Shown: positions 1 to 7,445, counted from the stretch's first letter. The stretch: DNA of 8,507 nt from JBFKOL01 sp041628815 (GCA_041628815.1 JBFKOL010000172.1:1-8507); one strand, 5' to 3'. Notes: a model not told the origin generated them from the letters alone. Numbers and translations: made by a program.

Positions 1-259
1 ATCCGACATTCCCAGGAATGAAGATCCACTTGAGATCATTGCCGGGATGAAAGTAGGTCTGGATAGAGACGAGTTGCAACAGGTCCTTGAAATTCCAGAT
101 CGAAGATCTGCCATTTTTGCAGCCATTTCTACGGCTGGTAATGAAGGGGTGGTCTTGGTTGCGGGCAAGGGTCATGAGGACTATCAAGAAATTAAAGGTC
201 ATCGGATCTTCTTCAGTGATGCAGCTACAGTGAAAGATATATTATCGAAAAATATATAA
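1..259 (+). CDS. murE: UDP-N-acetylmuramoyl-tripeptide synthetase MurE, C-terminal fragment (5' end outside window)
   Basis: This is the last 85 residues of a Mur ligase, read in the frame whose first full codon is at position 2. MurE is the cytoplasmic ATP-dependent ligase that adds the third stem-peptide residue (meso-diaminopimelate in most Gram-negatives) to UDP-MurNAc-L-Ala-D-Glu. The fragment opens with SDIPRNEDP, the family's specificity motif, and later has GKGHEDYQ, the conserved GKGHE-Y-Q segment of the C-terminal domain. It ends in a normal TAA without extension. The specificity motif is normally DNPR in diaminopimelate-adding enzymes; here the Asn codon (positions 8-10, att) reads Ile, while the Arg is kept. 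Its place just upstream of mraY fits Bacteroidota dcw clusters, where murF is absent from this spot. The identification is firm; the choice of diaminopimelate as substrate is inference from the retained Arg and the likely phylum. Confidence 0.93.
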   Translation, partial: SDIPRNEDPLEIIAGMKVGLDRDELQQVLEIPDRRSAIFAAISTAGNEGVVLVAGKGHEDYQEIKGHRIFFSDAATVKDILSKNI

Positions 260-300
260 GAGTAGGTTCTATTATCATTCTCAGGTTGGTTTTAACAGTT

Positions 301-343
301 GCAGTGGTGCTCCCTACAAAGGTCGGGACCCACTGCTTTTTTT
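301..343 (+). terminator. Probable intrinsic terminator between murE and mraY
   Basis: A perfect 7-bp stem, GCAGTGG (301-307) with CCACTGC (330-336), continues across a small asymmetric internal loop (TGC against C) into TCCC (311-314) paired with GGGA (325-328). A 10-nt loop closes it. The hairpin is followed at once by seven T residues (337-343). This is the classic layout of a rho-independent terminator for + strand transcription. There is no matching T-tract on the other strand, so it would act in one direction. It starts 42 bp after the murE stop and would end or attenuate transcripts coming from the upstream part of the cluster. No folding energy was computed. Confidence 0.72.
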
Positions 344-427
344 GATTTTATGAACCTTCCTCGGTAATGGTGTATACAAAATGGTCTTATTGAGAGGGTG
401 ACCTCCTCAGGCCTTCAAAAATTTGGT
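344..427 (+). other. Non-coding leader of mraY, expected promoter region
   Basis: This 84-bp stretch lies between the terminator-like T-tract and the preferred mraY start. If the hairpin works as a terminator, a promoter for the mraY-ftsA unit should lie here or just upstream. TATACAAA at 373-380 is AT-rich and vaguely -7/-10-like, but I find no TTG or TTTG element at proper spacing (the nearest TTTG, 341-344, is too far), so I do not call a promoter. A GTG at 398 in the mraY frame could add ten residues. I rejected it because the family-like N-terminus begins at 428. Confidence 0.35.
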
Positions 428-1681
428 ATGCTCTATTATTTGTTTGACTTTTTAGAAAATCAATACGACCTGCCTGGTGCAGGTTTGTTCAGATATGTGA
501 GTTTTCGGTCGGCCATGGCGATCATTTTTGCCTTGTTCGTTTCGATCATTCTCGGAAACAGGATCATAAGTTCTTTGAAAAAAATGCAGATCGGAGAATC
601 CATCAGGGATCTCGGACTGAAAGGACAGATGGAAAAGGAGGGTACTCCGACCATGGGCGGGGTGATCATCGTCATGGCCATTGTGGTGCCATGTTTGTTG
701 TTTGCGCGTCTCGACAATGTCTACATCCAAATTCTTTTAGTAACGACTTTGTGGATGGCTTTTGTCGGGATAGTGGACGACTACATAAAAGTGTTCAGGA
801 AGAATAAACAGGGGTTGAAAAGCCGCTTTAAAATCCTGGGACAGGTATTGCTGGGCTGTTTTGTCGGTGCTGTGATGTTTTGGCATTCAGATATTGTGAT
901 CAGGGTGCCGCTGGAAGAGGCAATTGCGCGTGATTATCCTGTAGTAGAGGTACGGGAGTTTACAGTTGATGACGGTGTAGTGGAAGAGGTGGCATATGTA
1001 AAGACAGGTCTCACCAATGTACCTTTCCTCAAAAACAACCATCTGAACTATAGATCCTTTTTCTTTTTCCTCGAAGACAACCGGGACTCCTTGTACTGGA
1101 TTTTGTTTATTCCGCTTGTAATATTCATTATCACGGCCGTGTCCAATGCATCCAATTTAACTGATGGTTTGGATGGACTTGCGGCTGGCATTGGTGCGAT
1201 CATTGCTACTACCTTGGCCATACTAGCTTATGTTTCGAGTAATCTCCAATTCGCGGAGTACCTCGATATATTCTTTTTGCCCAAGTCTGAAGAACTGGTC
1301 ATATTTTCGGCAGCATTTATCGGGGCGTGTATAGGTTTTTTATGGTACAACTCCTATCCTGCCAGGGTATTTATGGGAGATACTGGAAGCCTTACCATTG
1401 GTGCCGTGATAGCGACATTGGCCATATTACTGCGTAAGGAGTTGCTCATACCGGTTCTATGCGGTGTATTTCTCATGGAAACACTGTCCGTAATGATCCA
1501 GGTAAGCTATTTCAAATACACTAAGAAAAAATATGGAGAAGGCAGGCGCATCTTTCGAATGTCGCCTTTGCACCATCACTTTCAGAAGCTCGGCATGCAT
1601 GAGGCCAAAATTGTAACCCGGTTCTGGATAGTGGGAGTGTTGCTTGCCATATTCACCATAGTCACCCTAAAGGTACGCTGA
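428..1681 (+). CDS. mraY: Phospho-N-acetylmuramoyl-pentapeptide-transferase MraY (lipid I synthase)
   Basis: MraY is a polytopic inner-membrane enzyme that transfers phospho-MurNAc-pentapeptide from UDP to undecaprenyl phosphate, making lipid I. At 417 residues it is longer than the roughly 360 of E. coli MraY. Motifs in order (numbered from the ATG at 428): EGTPTMGG at 71-78, the catalytic Asp pair of VDDYIK at 117-118, NLTDGLDGLA around 243-252, FMGDTGS around 315-321 and the PLHHHF triple His at 382-384. Hydrophobic helices fill most of the rest. An acidic, poorly hydrophobic insertion at about 153-218 follows the helix after the Asp pair and accounts for the extra length; such a long form is typical of Bacteroidota. 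I chose ATG 428 because MLYYLFDFL matches the usual family start; a GTG at 398 is an in-frame alternative. The stop overlaps the murD start by one base (TGATG), which suggests coupled translation. Confidence 0.96.
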   Translation: MLYYLFDFLENQYDLPGAGLFRYVSFRSAMAIIFALFVSIILGNRIISSLKKMQIGESIRDLGLKGQMEKEGTPTMGGVIIVMAIVVPCLLFARLDNVYIQILLVTTLWMAFVGIVDDYIKVFRKNKQGLKSRFKILGQVLLGCFVGAVMFWHSDIVIRVPLEEAIARDYPVVEVREFTVDDGVVEEVAYVKTGLTNVPFLKNNHLNYRSFFFFLEDNRDSLYWILFIPLVIFIITAVSNASNLTDGLDGLAAGIGAIIATTLAILAYVSSNLQFAEYLDIFFLPKSEELVIFSAAFIGACIGFLWYNSYPARVFMGDTGSLTIGAVIATLAILLRKELLIPVLCGVFLMETLSVMIQVSYFKYTKKKYGEGRRIFRMSPLHHHFQKLGMHEAKIVTRFWIVGVLLAIFTIVTLKVR

Positions 1682-2964
1682 TGATCGTAGGAATTCTTGG
1701 AGGGGGAGAAAGCGGGATCGCGGCAGCATTGCTGGCCAAGAACTGTGGCGATGATCCTTTTGTCAGTGACATCCATAGAATTAGGGAAGACTTTAAGGAA
1801 CAACTGCAAAATAACGAGATCCGTTTTGAAGAAAACGGACATTCATTTGACATATTGATACGGTCTTCACTCATCGTGAAGAGCCCGGGGATACCACCTG
1901 ACGTTCACATCGTACAAGAACTCGTAGATGCGGGCGCGGAGATTGTATCGGAAATGGAATATGCCTTTAGGGAGGCTAAAGCTCCCGTGATAGGCATAAC
2001 TGGTTCGAACGGTAAAACCACCACGACCAATCTTGTGCATCACTTGCTTGAGTCCGGAGGAATAGTCGTTTCAAAAGGAGGTAATCTGGGAAGGGCATTT
2101 GCTCGGCTTATTGTAGAAGAGGACGTACCGGAATATTACGTGCTGGAAGTGAGCAGTTTTCAACTGGACGACATAAAAACGTTTAAGCCAGCAATTGCAG
2201 CAATTCTCAACATTACACCCGATCACCTTGATCGGTACAAGGGCAAACTGAGTCTCTATGCATCCAGCAAATGCCGGATAGCCATGAACCAGAATGCTGG
2301 AGATGTACTGCTTATCAATGCGGATGATGCCGTTACAAAACAAGCATTGAAAGGTCTCAGCCCGGCATGTAAGATACGTGAAGTCGACCGCAGCCTGTGG
2401 GAATTATTTCGAACGAAGGTTGATAATTCCTTCCTGCGTGGAGCTCACAATGCTTCAAATGCGAGTTTTGCGATAGCGATTGCCAGGATTTGTGGTTTGC
2501 GTGATGCCGTTATAGAAGATGCCTTGAACAGTTTTAAAAACGATGCCCACAGGATGCAGGTGGTGGGTATCATTAATGGGGTCGAGTGGATCAATGACAG
2601 CAAGGCCACCAATGTAGATGCGGTACACTTTGCTTTGAGTGCTATTGACAAACCTATCGTATGGATGGCAGGCGGGGAGGATAAGGGAAATCAATACGAG
2701 GACCTGTATAATGATGTGGGCAGAGTGAAAGCTTTGATAACTGTCGGGAAGGACAGTGAGAAAATGAAAAAGGCCTTCCAAGCGCGAATTGAGTTGATCA
2801 AAGAGACCGAGGATATAGAAGAGGCAGTGAGGTGGGCGGCGGAATTGTCCGAAGAAGGCGATTGTGTGCTTTTATCGCCGGCCTGTGCGAGCTTTGATCT
2901 CTTTAAAAATTACAAGGACCGGGGCAACCAATTTGTGGAGGCCGTGTGGGACCTGCTAAGATAA
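1681..2964 (+). CDS. murD: UDP-N-acetylmuramoyl-L-alanine--D-glutamate ligase MurD
   Basis: MurD is the cytoplasmic ATP-dependent ligase that adds D-Glu to UDP-MurNAc-L-Ala. The 427-residue length is normal. Visible motifs: the N-terminal UDP-binding glycine-rich segment GGGESGIAA at 7-15, the ATP-binding loop GITGSNGKTT at 105-114, EVSSFQLD at 156-163, NITPDHLDRY at 177-186, and a Lys at 197 in the position of the carbamoylated lysine of the family (inferred). Further on are HNASN at 256-260, HRMQ at 290-293 (usually HRxE), NDSKATN at 305-311, and the C-terminal SPACASFD at 399-406. The start is fixed by the TGATG overlap with mraY and by AAAGG (1669-1673) seven bases upstream, a reasonable ribosome binding site. 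It sits between mraY and ftsW as in most dcw clusters. All three Mur ligase domains are present and intact. Confidence 0.97.
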   Translation: MIVGILGGGESGIAAALLAKNCGDDPFVSDIHRIREDFKEQLQNNEIRFEENGHSFDILIRSSLIVKSPGIPPDVHIVQELVDAGAEIVSEMEYAFREAKAPVIGITGSNGKTTTTNLVHHLLESGGIVVSKGGNLGRAFARLIVEEDVPEYYVLEVSSFQLDDIKTFKPAIAAILNITPDHLDRYKGKLSLYASSKCRIAMNQNAGDVLLINADDAVTKQALKGLSPACKIREVDRSLWELFRTKVDNSFLRGAHNASNASFAIAIARICGLRDAVIEDALNSFKNDAHRMQVVGIINGVEWINDSKATNVDAVHFALSAIDKPIVWMAGGEDKGNQYEDLYNDVGRVKALITVGKDSEKMKKAFQARIELIKETEDIEEAVRWAAELSEEGDCVLLSPACASFDLFKNYKDRGNQFVEAVWDLLR

Positions 2965-3008
2965 ATGAATGGTTTATTACGACGAGGCCAGGAAGAGAAA
3001 ACGATGCT

Positions 3009-4187
3009 ATGAACATGGTCAATGATTTATATGGTCATTTAAGAGGTGATAAAGCCATATGGCTTATCGTCACACTCCTTGGTATTTTTTCGGTTTTGGC
3101 TGTATACAGTGCGGCAGGAAGTGAAATGTTCAAGAATTACGACGGTAACACCGAGTATGCCTTGATCAAGCAAAGTATTTTTCTGGCTTGCGGCTTTGTG
3201 ATCATGTATGTGACGTACAACCTGCACTACATGCAGTTTTCGCGTATAGCTCCCATTCTCATTGCGCTGACCATTCCCTTGTTGATATATACTGTCGGTT
3301 TTACCGATGCGCAGAATGAAGCCAGGAGATGGATTCAGATTCCTTGGATTGACAAGACTTTTCAGACATCCGATTTGGCGAAGTTGGCCATCATCGTGTA
3401 CATTGCCAGGGTTCTCTCATTGCGACAGGGAAACATAAAGGATTTCAAGAGTGCCTTTTTACCTGTAATCATCCCTATAGTCGTAATTACTTTGCTAATT
3501 GCACCGGCCGATCTTTCTACGGCAGCTCTTCTTTTTGGCACATGCCTGTTGATGATGTTTATAGGAAGGGTTAGTATGAAATACATATCTGCGCTGATCC
3601 TTGCCGGGGCGATCGGGTTTTTGGTGGTGTTGGTGATAGGGAAGTCATTCCCTGACTATGTAAGGGTCGATACTTGGGATGCGAGATGGACACAATTTGT
3701 GACGGGAGACGGATACCAGGTAGAGCAGTCGAAGATCGCAATTGCAAGTGGAGGTTGGTTTGGTGTTGGACCAGGGAATAGTTTTCAACGCAACTATTTG
3801 CCCTATCCCTACGCGGATTTTATCTATTCAATCATATGTGAGGAGTATGGATTGTTTGGAGCGTTTACCGTCCTCGGTCTCTATTTATGGTTGTTGGTTC
3901 GGTGTATTGGTATTGTGACGAGATGCCCCAAGGCCTTTGGCGCCATTCTGGCAATTGGGCTCTGTCTCAATATAGTCATACAGTCTTTTGCCAATATCGC
4001 GGTGTCGGTACACCTGATACCAGTAACTGGCCTGACATTACCATTGGTTTCGATGGGGGGGACCTCCATCCTGTTTACCTGTGTTTCGCTCGGTATCATA
4101 CTGAGTGTAAGCCGGTATGTGGATGAGGCGCAAAAAAGTAAAATGGAATTGTCAGAAATCGAGGTGAGGGATGCGGATCGTATTTAG
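3009..4187 (+). CDS. ftsW: Septal peptidoglycan glycosyltransferase FtsW (SEDS family)
   Basis: FtsW is a SEDS-family membrane protein that polymerises lipid II into glycan strands at the division septum together with a class B penicillin-binding protein (FtsI). The 392-residue product has about ten hydrophobic segments. Numbered from ATG 3009, it shows ARRWIQIP around 105-112 with TFQTSDLAKLA after it, PADLSTAALL around 166-175, GVGPGNS around 252-258, and YADFIYSIICEE around 268-279. The Asp of that last motif (270) aligns with the essential Asp of the large extracellular loop in FtsW and RodA. The C-terminal TGLTLPLVSMGG motif is at 340-351. An open frame reaches back to a GTG at 2946 inside murD, but its residues do not look like FtsW. 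ATG 3009, or 3015 two codons later, gives a short cytoplasmic head before the first helix. A 44-bp gap separates it from murD; its 3' end overlaps murG. Confidence 0.95.
   Translation: MNMVNDLYGHLRGDKAIWLIVTLLGIFSVLAVYSAAGSEMFKNYDGNTEYALIKQSIFLACGFVIMYVTYNLHYMQFSRIAPILIALTIPLLIYTVGFTDAQNEARRWIQIPWIDKTFQTSDLAKLAIIVYIARVLSLRQGNIKDFKSAFLPVIIPIVVITLLIAPADLSTAALLFGTCLLMMFIGRVSMKYISALILAGAIGFLVVLVIGKSFPDYVRVDTWDARWTQFVTGDGYQVEQSKIAIASGGWFGVGPGNSFQRNYLPYPYADFIYSIICEEYGLFGAFTVLGLYLWLLVRCIGIVTRCPKAFGAILAIGLCLNIVIQSFANIAVSVHLIPVTGLTLPLVSMGGTSILFTCVSLGIILSVSRYVDEAQKSKMELSEIEVRDADRI
4161..4166 (+). promoter_or_regulatory. Shine-Dalgarno sequence of murG, inside ftsW
   Basis: GAGGTG, complementary to the anti-Shine-Dalgarno end of 16S rRNA, lies four bases before the murG ATG and within the last codons of ftsW. 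It is the clearest ribosome binding site in the window. It supports the 4171 start and the 17-bp overlap with ftsW. Most neighbouring genes have A-rich or non-descript leaders instead. Confidence 0.6.
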
Positions 4188-5268
4188 TGGAGGCGGAACC
4201 GGTGGACATATTTACCCGGCCATCGCGGTGGCCGTAACATTGAAAAAACAATACCCTGGGGCACAGATAATGTTCATAGGTGCCAGGGGGAAAATGGAAA
4301 TGGAGAAAGTGCCGAAAGCGGGATTTTCTATAAAAGGTCTTTGGATCAGTGGATTCCAGAGAAAATTGACATGGAGAAACTTATTGTTCCCGGCCAAAGT
4401 GGCGGTGAGTGGAGTCCAGGCAAGACGGATATTGGGTCGATACAAACCTGATGCGGTCATCGGTTTCGGAGGCTATGCCAGCGGTGCCACAGTGTGGATG
4501 GCAGCGCAAATGGGTATTCCGACTGTGATTCAAGAACAGAACTCGTATCCCGGGGTGACGAACAAACTCCTGGGATCAAAAGTCGATAAAGTCTGTATTG
4601 GATACCAGGAATCCGCACGTTTTTTTGAAAAGGCAAAAAACGTGATTTGGACGGGTAATCCGGTGCGATCCGAACTCCAAGATGCCATTGCGACCGAAAA
4701 GGCACGTGCCATGATGAACCTGGAACGCGATAAGAAGACGGTCCTGGTCCTTGGTGGCAGCCTGGGTGCCCGCTCGATCAATGAAGCTTTGAAATGGAGT
4801 TTTGATCTTTGGAAGGACGAAGAGAATATCCAGATCGTTTGGCAGTGCGGGAAACTGTACTACGACGATTACAGGTATTGCAACATGGCCAATTTGCCAT
4901 TCGTACACATCATGCCTTTCATCGATGATATGCGTTTGGCTTACTACGCGGCAGATGTTGTGGTGAGCAGGGCGGGGGCGTTGACCGTTTCAGAACTCGC
5001 AATATGCAGGAAACCTGCTGTACTTGTTCCTTCACCGAATGTGGCAGAGGATCATCAGACGAAGAATGCCATGACATTGGTGGAAAAAAGGGCCGCCATT
5101 TTGTTGCATGATAACGAAGTGGGTAAGAGGCTCCATGAACTGTTGAAATCGTTGATTCGAGATGATGATCAGTTGCGACAACTGAGCAGGCAGATAGAAG
5201 GCTTTGGAAAGCCTGATGCAGTGGAGAGAATTACTGATGAACTTGTCGGGCTGTTGAAGAGCAAATAG
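4171..5268 (+). CDS. murG: UDP-GlcNAc:lipid I N-acetylglucosaminyltransferase MurG
   Basis: MurG is a peripheral membrane GT-B glycosyltransferase (family GT28) on the cytoplasmic face. It adds GlcNAc to lipid I to make lipid II, the substrate of FtsW. The 365-residue length is normal. The N-terminal acceptor domain has GGGTGGHIYPA at 7-17, GFGGYASG at 98-105 and QEQNS at 121-125. The C-terminal donor domain has GGSLGARSIN at 195-204, MPFIDDM at 248-254 and SRAGALTVSE at 266-275, whose Glu 275 is the likely ribose-contacting residue. EDHQTKNA at 293-300 covers the sugar-binding Gln/Asn region. The start overlaps ftsW by 17 bp and has its own GAGGTG site, so it can be translated independently of termination on ftsW. 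The next gene, murC, begins one base after the stop. Confidence 0.97.
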   Translation: MRIVFSGGGTGGHIYPAIAVAVTLKKQYPGAQIMFIGARGKMEMEKVPKAGFSIKGLWISGFQRKLTWRNLLFPAKVAVSGVQARRILGRYKPDAVIGFGGYASGATVWMAAQMGIPTVIQEQNSYPGVTNKLLGSKVDKVCIGYQESARFFEKAKNVIWTGNPVRSELQDAIATEKARAMMNLERDKKTVLVLGGSLGARSINEALKWSFDLWKDEENIQIVWQCGKLYYDDYRYCNMANLPFVHIMPFIDDMRLAYYAADVVVSRAGALTVSELAICRKPAVLVPSPNVAEDHQTKNAMTLVEKRAAILLHDNEVGKRLHELLKSLIRDDDQLRQLSRQIEGFGKPDAVERITDELVGLLKSK

Positions 5269-5269
5269 G

Positions 5270-6664
5270 ATGAAAATTGCCAATTGCAAACATGCATATT
5301 TCCTGGGAATCGGCGGAATCGGCATGAGTGCATTGGCACGATATTTCAAGAGGTCCGGTCTCCGAATTTCGGGATACGACCGCGACCGCACAATGCTTAC
5401 CAAAAAGTTGGAAGCCGAAGGTATGGATATCCACTATGAAGTGGACACCCAAGTTCTGCCTTCAGATATTGATATGTTGGTATATACACCGGCCATTCCG
5501 CGGACGAATGCCTTATGGGTTGCACTTTCAGCGAGAGGTATCCCAGTTTACAAGCGCAGTGAAGCTTTACAACTGGCCCTTGAAGACAAGAAGGTAATTG
5601 CCGTAGCTGGTACACATGGGAAAACGACTACAACGGCTTTCCTCGCACACATTTTGAATTGGAAAAAATATCGGGTAACCTCGTTTGTCGGAGGAATTAT
5701 GGTCAATTCAATGAGCAATTTTATCGCCGCTGATAGCGATTGGGTTCTTGTCGAGGCCGATGAGTACGATCGGTCTTTTTTGAGACTCGATCCATATTTC
5801 AGTCTGATACAATCCATGGATCCTGACCACCTTGACGTCTATGGTGAATGGGATACGATGAAAAATGCTTTCTTGTCCTTTGCGGAAAGAACGAGGCCTG
5901 GAGGACAAATGTGGATCAATCGTGAAGTGGTGACAAAACACGATTTGTCTTCATGGAGAGGACGCATCGAAAGTCGACAGGTGAATTTCAGGCTGTTTGG
6001 TCATTCCCCGGATGATGTGGATATAGGAGTCAGCAATATAGCTCATGAGCAGAAACAGACTCGATTCACGCTTCTTGTGGGTGATGAGTCGATGAATGTG
6101 TCTTCCTCGATGCCTGGATTGCACAATGTCATGAATGCTGTCGGAGCTGCCGCGCTGGCCTGTTCATATGGTATACCCTTGAAAGAGGTAGCTGAAGCCA
6201 TAGCGAGCTTTAAAGGCATCAAGAGGCGTTTCGAAATTGTCCATGACGCTAAAGACTGGACCGTGATAGATGATTACGCACATCATCCCGTTGAGATCGA
6301 AGCTGCAATAAATGCTGTCAGGAATCATTTCAAAGGAAGATTTCTCACGGTGGTATTTCAGCCTCATCTTTACACCAGGACAAGGGATTTTATGGGGGGA
6401 TTTGGGCGGGCGCTCGACTTGGCAGATGAAGTGTATTTATTGCCCGTTTATCCAGCCCGTGAAGAGCCCATACCGGGAGCCGATTCTCGCGGGATATTCG
6501 AGAGGATGAAATTGCGGCATAAAACCCTCGTAAATCCCGGAGGGCTGGCGAATAAGATTCGATGGAAAAAGAATCGAGTGCTCATGTTTTTGGGTGCAGG
6601 TGATATATACCGGCTGATACCGGATACAATTAAAAAATTAAATGATGATCAAAGCAGAATTTAA
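5270..6664 (+). CDS. murC: UDP-N-acetylmuramate--L-alanine ligase MurC
   Basis: MurC is the first Mur ligase of the pathway; it joins L-Ala to UDP-MurNAc in the cytoplasm using ATP. The 464-residue product has the three usual domains. The N-terminal UDP-binding fold has FLGIGGIGMSALA at 11-23. The ATP-binding central domain has AVAGTHGKTTTT at 111-122, VEADEYDRSF at 161-170 and SMDPDHLDVYG at 182-192, followed by HNVMNA at 285-290. The C-terminal domain has KRRFE at 318-322, DDYAHHP at 334-340, QPHLYTR at 364-370 and YPAREEP at 394-400. The Tyr in EADEYDRSF, where E. coli has EADESDASF, is common in Bacteroidota as I recall it. The start is one base after the murG stop and has no strong ribosome binding site, so re-initiation after murG is likely. 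In E. coli ddlB follows murC; here ftsQ follows directly. Confidence 0.97.
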   Translation: MKIANCKHAYFLGIGGIGMSALARYFKRSGLRISGYDRDRTMLTKKLEAEGMDIHYEVDTQVLPSDIDMLVYTPAIPRTNALWVALSARGIPVYKRSEALQLALEDKKVIAVAGTHGKTTTTAFLAHILNWKKYRVTSFVGGIMVNSMSNFIAADSDWVLVEADEYDRSFLRLDPYFSLIQSMDPDHLDVYGEWDTMKNAFLSFAERTRPGGQMWINREVVTKHDLSSWRGRIESRQVNFRLFGHSPDDVDIGVSNIAHEQKQTRFTLLVGDESMNVSSSMPGLHNVMNAVGAAALACSYGIPLKEVAEAIASFKGIKRRFEIVHDAKDWTVIDDYAHHPVEIEAAINAVRNHFKGRFLTVVFQPHLYTRTRDFMGGFGRALDLADEVYLLPVYPAREEPIPGADSRGIFERMKLRHKTLVNPGGLANKIRWKKNRVLMFLGAGDIYRLIPDTIKKLNDDQSRI

Positions 6665-7442
6665 AAGACTGAAAGGACCCATGTATCAAGGAGGTTTACT
6701 TCTCGGTGTGTTGGTGCTTTTAGCCGTTTGGATTCTCGCCATCCGCGAAATAGGCGGTCAAAATCTTAGCCAGATCAACATAAGTGTGAATAGTGTAGAA
6801 GGTGTCCGGAATCTCATTGAAGAGAAAGAAATCTATGATATACTTAAGCGCGAATTGAAGCGGGATATTGGATTGATACCAATCAAAGACCTAGACCTGA
6901 GGTTGATGGAAAAGGCCTTGTCAGAAGATACACGGGTCCATGAAGTAGAAGTCTATGTGGATGCACAGAATAGCCTTTCTATAGACATACGACAACGGAG
7001 ACCAATTATGCGAGTGATGAGTGAAAACGGGCAGCAATTCTACATAGATCAGGAGGGCAATTTTGTGGCTCGGTCTGAATTCAAGGCTGTGCGTGTACCA
7101 GTAGTTACAGGCCATATCGAAGCCTATGATGACAACTGGAAATGGCGGCCTGACAGCAGGCTGTACATGGCCTATGAGATTGCAAAGCGCCTGCATAATG
7201 ACGAATTCCTTGGCTCCTTAATCGAGCAGGTTCATTTTGAACGTGGGAAACGCATTGTATTGATACCCAAGGTGGGAAAGGAAAAAATCGTGCTGGACTA
7301 CGTAGACGACCTGGATGAAAAACTGAGTAAGATCAAACCATTGTACCGGCATTTGGCCAGTACAGATGGATGGAATAAATACCGGGAGATCGACATCTCC
7401 TACAATAAACAAGTTATAGGAAGAAATCCTGTGAAACCTTAA
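6642..7442 (+). CDS. ftsQ: Cell division protein FtsQ (POTRA-domain divisome scaffold)
   Basis: FtsQ is a single-pass inner-membrane protein that links early and late divisome components (with FtsB and FtsL in E. coli). The 266-residue product has a short basic cytoplasmic head (residues 1-16), one hydrophobic helix at about 17-34, a POTRA-like region at about 46-117 (beginning INISVNSVEG and ending SIDIRQRRP), then a beta-rich region with the FtsQ-type FYIDQEGNFV at 133-142. Sequence conservation in this family is low, so the call rests on this architecture plus position between murC and ftsA. The start overlaps the murC end by 23 bp. ATG at 6645 is equally possible. ATG 6681, with AAAGGA close upstream and outside murC, would remove the basic head and so seems less likely by the positive-inside rule. 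The stop is three bases before ftsA. Confidence 0.88.
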   Translation: MMIKAEFKRLKGPMYQGGLLLGVLVLLAVWILAIREIGGQNLSQINISVNSVEGVRNLIEEKEIYDILKRELKRDIGLIPIKDLDLRLMEKALSEDTRVHEVEVYVDAQNSLSIDIRQRRPIMRVMSENGQQFYIDQEGNFVARSEFKAVRVPVVTGHIEAYDDNWKWRPDSRLYMAYEIAKRLHNDEFLGSLIEQVHFERGKRIVLIPKVGKEKIVLDYVDDLDEKLSKIKPLYRHLASTDGWNKYREIDISYNKQVIGRNPVKP

Positions 7443-7445
7443 CAA

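Noticed and set aside
373..380. TATACAAA upstream of mraY as a promoter element.
   Set aside because: No partner element at proper spacing for either a Bacteroidota-type or an E. coli-type promoter, so it is not supported as more than AT-rich sequence.
398..427. GTG start that would extend MraY by ten residues.
   Set aside because: The ten extra residues do not look like an MraY N-terminus, whereas MLYYLFDFL from 428 does.
2946..3008. GTG start that would extend FtsW by 21 residues into murD.
   Set aside because: The extra residues are polar and unlike FtsW; starting at 3009 gives the usual short head before the first membrane helix.
4055..4061. Run of seven G's in ftsW, considered as a slippage or frameshift site.
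   Set aside because: The frame is intact on both sides and encodes the conserved SMGGTS motif; nothing suggests programmed frameshifting.
4616..4644. A perfect 10-bp inverted repeat (CACGTTTTTT / AAAAAACGTG) with a 9-nt loop inside murG.
   Set aside because: It is fully within conserved-frame coding sequence, is mostly A/T runs, and a 10-bp repeat of this kind is close to what chance allows in a window of this size. No T-tract follows it.
5328..5597. An 89-codon + strand open frame inside murC in another frame.
   Set aside because: It is nested in the conserved murC reading frame, has no recognisable domain and no ribosome binding site of note.
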